Source: Solenopsis invicta (taxonomy: Eukaryota; Arthropoda; Insecta; Hymenoptera; Formicidae). From it: 64,000 nt of DNA. Under the pieces are notes generated by a model. That model ran no database searches and was not told the origin of the DNA. It worked only from the letters and a program-made list of their open reading frames with translations. The stretch is taken from the NCBI RefSeq assembly GCF_016802725.1, contig NC_052664.1:28785275-28849274 (forward strand), written 5' to 3'. Positions 58,505-64,000 of the stretch are shown piece by piece. Made by a program: the position numbers and the translations under genes. Position 1 is the first letter of the stretch. Each line of letters begins with the position of its first letter.

Positions 58505-60670
58505 GTTGTTATTCAAAGCTTGATTTTTTAAACACGGTATCTAGGACGACATTTCGAGGTAACGACATCGCCAGGCTATTTATTGCAAACGCTGGGCCAA
58601 ACTCGCAGGATCGCGATCTCCATTTTAAATGTAATCCCGCAAAAGTATACGACCGCGGCCGCGTGGTATCGATAATGGTAACTGTAATCAAGCCGGAAGA
58701 TGAAATTTGACCGATCAATTTTGAGGACGGCTATATTAATAAAATCGATGCTGCGGTCGCGGCTGTGGCGCGCTCGCGACATTTCCGACGCCGGAGATAC
58801 TTTTTTAATTGAATTTTTATCCCTTTTTTTTTCCTACCGGGTCCCAATAGTGGGACGCGGTCACATTTGAATATATAATTGGCAGCTTTTTTCCGTTCGT
58901 CCCGTTTGATCTGACCATCTCTTCGCTTTATGTCTTATGTTTGCGTATTTTCTTCCGGCCCGCCGACCGATAAAACGAGAATTAATTCCGGTTTAAAATG
59001 AGAAAAGCGACACGCGAATATAAAACCGCTCTGGAACATTAATGAAAATACCGATATTGATATGCACTTGTAGCATCTCGTCGCATCTTTTATTTCTTTA
59101 CCCGTCTCTCTTTGTAAGTATTGATCACTGGGCATATAGAATGAACGTACCTATATCAAAAAATCTCTGTACCTTTGAAATAAAACATATACATATACAG
59201 CTTTCCCAAACAACTTCTTTTATGCTTTACAGAATTGTTTTCGGGAAACCCCAGAATTAATGTGTACAATATAAAATCATTTCAAATAATTTTGCTATCG
59301 TAAAGCGTCAGAAAACAAATAACTTTTGAAAAATATCAATATTGTTAAACGTTGAAAACTAAAATAGTTAAAAACTAAACGTAAGGGAATATTTATGATG
59401 TACATCGTGATAGATTTAGTATACGTATTTAAAGTATATTAGTGTGTTTTACACTAATGTTTACCGTTATTGTTTACTACTACAATATATGATCGCTGTT
59501 CAAATTCAGATATTAAATTTTATTTGGAAACGTTATATGAAATTTGCAGTTGTCAGTAAACTTTAGTTGTCGAAATTTTTGAATTCGATAGCACGCACAT
59601 TGTATAAGTACAATAAAGATAAAAATTTAAATTTAGTACAATTTAATACGTTATAAATATGTTATCGATACGATATGAATCTGACAAAAAATATTTTTAT
59701 ATATCATTACTGTTGTAACAAAATATGAGAATCACAGAATACGAGAGCCACAAATTTTTCTCCCGCGAAAAATCGTTAATTCGCGGAATATTAGGAATTA
59801 TTACATAACATTCTGCTTCGTCGCAAATTTTTCACGACACGCCAGTTTCAAATTAGACCATGGTCTTTTCAGCGCGCTGTGAGTAGGAATGTTTCGTTCC
59901 GTGAATACGGGGAAACGCGACGCAATGATGCAACTTTCGCGCAGAGGCTTTTACCGCGCCGCAAACAACCGTTTTCATTTAGCTTTCCCGCGACGCTAAG
60001 TGAATTTTGCTGGACGCCTTTCTTCCGTTTCTCTTCATACGTACGTTCGAGCTCGCGAGTCCTGTTATAAAGTCCGGGTGAATTTAATCCCTGCTTTTCA
60101 TGAAATCCGCCGGCCGATCCGACGCGTTTGCGAAAAAGAGAAAGATAAAAAGGAAAAGAAGAGCACTTGTGTGTATCGTCGCGGCCGCATAATTCCGCAG
60201 AAAAAAAAACTAGACATTAATTATTGCCATCGGCGGCAAAATATTTTCCCGCGGTTATTGCCGTCGTAATAATAAGAGCGCTTTCGCCTGTGTATTATTA
60301 GACCTGATGCGCGAGAGGGGCGGACGGAAGGGCGTATATTTGGCGAAGAGTTTGTTGCAAGTACACGTGTAGATAGATGCAATGTAAATGCCGAGTGTAC
60401 TCGATGGTTTTGCGCGCCCTGGTAAAGCAAGTTCAACATCGCCACGAGCGATGTTTGACCGAAAATATAATGCGTGTCCCGGGATTTCCACGAAACTCCG
60501 TTAAACGTAGAAATTTTCGTCTTTAAATACAGAATACGCATTTCGTATCACCGACCTCATTGAATGTGCGATAAGAATTTGAAAATTAAAGCGTTTGATT
60601 TCAATCAACCACTCCTCGTGATTAATTAAATTATTCAAGATTAATATTTACTCGTAATTATTGATAATTC

Positions 60671-61134
60671 AATTAAAAATAAGTACAAAGACTAATGAGA
60701 GTCAGCGCAATTAACAATACGCACAACATCAAAGATAGACAAAAAGTTTTTGTTTATTCAATACAAGTTTAAACGTTCCGACTCTTCTTTGAAGTCCTCA
60801 TCAGCTTAATAATAAGTTCCAACAATAAAATTCAATTAAAATATCAGGTCATCGTCGGTTCGGTGTGCGGACGAGTCACTCACGCTTTGCCGAACCCGAA
60901 GTGCTAATTTCTTACCGTGTATATTATGAGAGAAGACGGTTTGATTTCTCTATAAATATGAATTTTGCTGTTGGTACTTATTATTAAGCTGATGATGACT
61001 TTAAAGAAGAGTCGAAACGTTCGAGCTTGTATTAAATAAACAAAGAATTTTTATCTAGTTTTGATGTTCTGTTGTGCGTATGGTTAATCGCGCTAACTCT
61101 CATTAGCCTTTGTTACTAGCTACTTATTTTTAAT
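60671..61134. mobile_element. Long fold-back element (about 460 bp) with 170-bp arms
   Basis: The left arm (AATTAAAAATAAGTACAAAG, ACTAATGAGAGTCAGCGC, CGACTCTTCTTTGAAG, CAGCTTAATAATAAG) returns inverted in the right arm (CTTATTATTAAGCTG, CTTTAAAGAAGAGTCG, GCTAACTCTCATTAG, TACTTATTTTTAAT). About 115 bp of unpaired centre lies between. Both arms carry a CTGATGA, short stem, G(A/G)AAC arrangement (plus strand 60989-61018). Confidence 0.8.
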
Positions 61135-64000
61135 CGTTTAAATCTCGAGAGTCTTACTTAAGTATATTTGTATTAATAATTCATTTTAAGTAGAAACGAG
61201 AATTTTCGGATCTGCCAAATTGTTACATGCGTATAGAAATTTACGTATTATAATTGCCTATTATAATAATTTAATTAAATAAATCTTCCATGCTCCTCTA
61301 TCGTGAGTTCTTCGCTCGTTTGTATTGAAAAAAATGCGGGCATTACTTTCCGTCCGACCCAATAACCATTACTGGCGCATTCGCGATTCCAACTATTCTT
61401 TTATCGCGGAATCCGTCGTTTTCATTTGTCGCTTCGCCTACGCTGAAAAGAATCCTTGTGCGCGCAAAAAGCGCGCCGTTACACAACTCGATATGCACTC
61501 CAATTACAACGCGGCGCATCTCGCAACTCGGATTGCGGCGCGATAAAGACAGCAAGGGGTAAACGCTGATATAACCGGGCACCCTTCCGTCTCCAACTCG
61601 TCCCCGTTCCATGCTCGCGCAAAATGGTCTCATTGTCTCTCGCATTCGATTGTCCCGACATCCAGGCGCGTGCATATGGTTGTGTCGGAAAATGAAAAAA
61701 AAAAAAAGAAAGAAAGAAAAAAAAAGAACCTTGTTGGGCTGATTGGGCTGAACTCCCCGTCACCTCGAACCCTTTCACCCGCAGCTCGCCCCCTCCGAAA
61801 GTTTCTTCGGGCGAATATGCAGCGTGCCATATGTCATTAACCGACAGCATTCATCGCCGTCACTCCAGGTGTGTCCGTCCTCCAAATGCACCGTGCACCG
61901 CACTCCGCGGGGGTCACGTCGTCACATCATTATCCACTTAACATTTAGCGTTTGCCTTTCTTTTCCCTTCCTTCTGTCTGGAGTGTTTTTCTCCTCACGT
62001 AGCCTCACATCGATAGTCTCATTCCTTGCTATATAATTACGTAACGCAGAATGATCCGTGTAATACTTGATGAGAACGAGGCGACTACGTTAACTGATGG
62101 GGAATGCGCGATGAGATTGCGCGTCGAAACGACAGCGGAGTTCTACGGTAAATCCGCATTAATTGTAGCGTTAGAAGCGAATTGGATTTCTTCCCTTCAC
62201 GAAATCAATTTGTAGCTTCTCATCGCCGGGCGTTGCATTATTGATCGATGAATATACGCGCGGATGATTTCGATAGCAGCACGCGCGAAATTAAATATCT
62301 TTAAAAATAAATGTCTGTAATTCTAGAAATGGCAAAGACGATAGAGTTAATTGCACCGCAGCAGCTCGGATATAATTGAATAAAACTGGGAATCGCGGTC
62401 TCACACATTTCGACGCAACGGAATTCGCATGAACTGTAATAGAATATAACGAACGGTATACGTGTCGCGTATCTAAGACCTTGCGAGCGTCTGTAGCGAA
62501 AGGGTTAAGCCGGTCTCAGGAAGCGTTCTGCACACCGAGAGTCATTGACGGTTAACGTAATATGAACATGGCACCCTCCTTCGTACGTACACCGTATATG
62601 TTATCCGTGGAAACCTACGCGCTGATTATAACACGTGCGTGCGTGCACGCGCGGATACGCGAGTGCACGAGTACGCACTCTCAGCTGCTGCCGAGTCCTC
62701 CAGACGCAGCCTGGAGAAACAGGGAGTGCCGTCGAGAGATACGTGAAACTCGGCTGGTGTGAGGTGAAATGAATTCATATTTACGGAAGCTGCATGCATA
62801 TGCGGAGCTTTAAGGCAGCTTCGCGCGATACGGGAGATACTTCCATTCAGCTCGCGATTTCGCCGTGAATTATGCCGGGGAATAAAGAACGAGATATCCG
62901 CGATCGCAAATCGCCTTGTTTCCGCCCCGTCCGCGATCGACGCTGTTTCGATGCGCCGATCTTGATACCGCGCTCCCGCGCAACGACGCATTTCCCGCTC
63001 CTCGACAAAATAAACGGGCCACGTTCGCATTGTCTCCGCGACTTTCCGCTATTTTTGCCGTCAGTTAAATTCGCAGCGGATAGTGCGTTCCGAAAAATAT
63101 ACGCAGTGATAACGCAAAACGTGTTCTGCATTGAACTTTAGCTTTAGATCTTCTGAAGTTCGACCGAACGCTATCTTCGTTGAAACATTTGAGTTTTAAC
63201 AGCGAATATCTTAATAATACATATTTTGGCATACAACTTGAATTTCTAGGACGAACATTGTTTTGCGAGAAAAGGATTTTATGTGAAAGCGGCGAAAGAT
63301 AGCAAGTAGAAGAAATGCTGATGTTTATACTGATGGAATGTGATTAAATTAAAAAATATAATGTGCACAATAGCAGCTGCCAGTTCTGAAAAGATAAACT
63401 CGATATACGCCGTAAAAAACTAGTCTGTGACAATTTATTTAGTTCCCTTGATAGTAGAAAGGTTAAAGTAATTAAAATCTTCAAATTGAAGGTGTTAATT
63501 AAGTAGAGAGGCAAGTAAGTGATGATTGCTTCCGGGTTTCCTTACGAACCTCCATGTCGAGCGGAAGAAATATCTATTATATTTCGTCGCGGGCGCGTAT
63601 GTGCCTAATTAATGCAAACGAGGATCCTCCCTTATCGGGATACCACGCACGACTCGGTCTTAATTAATATCAAGGCCGTTTCTGGAGAGGCTACGACCCA
63701 AAGGGCTTTTAATCTGGCCTGGTAGTCTATATAAGCGGCAATGCCGTGCACCGGTCGCGCGAGACAACTAAAGATTGCTCGTTGCATTATTACGGCTGCT
63801 CCTTCCTTTTAGTGCGAAGTCTGAAAAAAAATAATAACTCGCGCTGAGAGAAAAATAACGCGTAAATTTTTTTTTTACAACGCCGACGGAGTTCCGCAGA
63901 AAATTAAAAAGGGGGCTCAATACGATCATAAATAATTAATTACAACAGACATTCATATTATTTTCTTGTGTATAGGCTTCAAGATTGATATTCTCTGCAT

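Larger units (their letters stand above)
55593..64000. other. 5' side: upstream intron or flank, no exon recognised
   Basis: The gene must continue here or beyond, because exon a opens in mid-codon. I looked on the minus strand for an ATG, a hydrophobic signal sequence and a phase-1 GT donor and found none convincing. Contains (GACGGC)n at about 55756-55812, (CT)n at 58458-58500, AT-rich sequence at 56.1-57.3 kb, the fold-back element at 60671-61134, and CpG-rich blocks at 57.6-58.1, 59.85-60.5, 61.3-62.9 and 63.5-63.8 kb. Confidence 0.6.

Noticed and set aside
62847..63131. Hydrophobic minus-strand peptide start (MQNTFCVITAYIF) as the signal-peptide exon
   Set aside because: No GT donor in the required phase after the hydrophobic run, and the downstream residues do not look like a mature Sidestep N-terminus.
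63728..63735. TATATAAG on the plus strand as a promoter
   Set aside because: No open frame, initiator or transcript evidence downstream; a lone TATA string is expected by chance here.

Overview
The window is AT-rich, intron-rich animal DNA carrying one recognisable protein-coding gene, on the minus strand. CpG-rich coding exons sit in AT-rich introns littered with short fold-back repeats. Together with the protein family (Sidestep-like, arthropod) this points to an insect, most likely a hymenopteran such as an ant; the species call is an inference from texture, not from a diagnostic sequence.

The gene runs from about 55.6 kb down to 3.4 kb. I joined 14 coding exons by reading GT-AG splice sites and phases; all junctions stay in frame and give a 963-residue fragment ending at a stop codon. 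The product is a type I membrane protein: five Ig domains, one FN3 domain, a second diverged FN3-like domain, a transmembrane segment and a tail of about 189 residues. Ig1 to Ig4 are each split over two exons. Domain order and signature stretches (PIYSYDAR, GPYSEG, CNIKSNPWVYKVSWRHN, LLCWGSNDQG, CIEGFDGG) match Sidestep and its paralogues, the partners of Beaten path Ig proteins in motor-axon guidance and synaptic partner choice. I cannot say which Sidestep paralogue it is. The exon(s) for the signal peptide and 5' UTR are not in the window in any form I can recognise and probably lie beyond 64 kb.

Layout: 1-3374 is 3' flank with a putative 3' UTR and a small terminal-inverted-repeat (TIR) element; 3375-5264 holds the tail and transmembrane exons; 12.8-13.1 and 18.5-18.9 kb hold the two FN3-type exons; 21.3-21.6 kb holds Ig5; a 14.5 kb intron (21.6-36.1 kb) holds GC-rich, possibly regulatory blocks, two striking hairpins, a TTAA-flanked piggyBac-type MITE, a duplicated 190-bp module and a relic with a 28S-rRNA-like motif; 36.1-47.1 kb holds Ig4, Ig3, Ig2 and half of Ig1; 55.5 kb holds the first half of Ig1; 55.6-64 kb is upstream intron or flank with a 460-bp fold-back element. 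No transposase, reverse transcriptase, tRNA or CRISPR was recognised. The remaining open frames look like intronic chance frames or shadows of exons.
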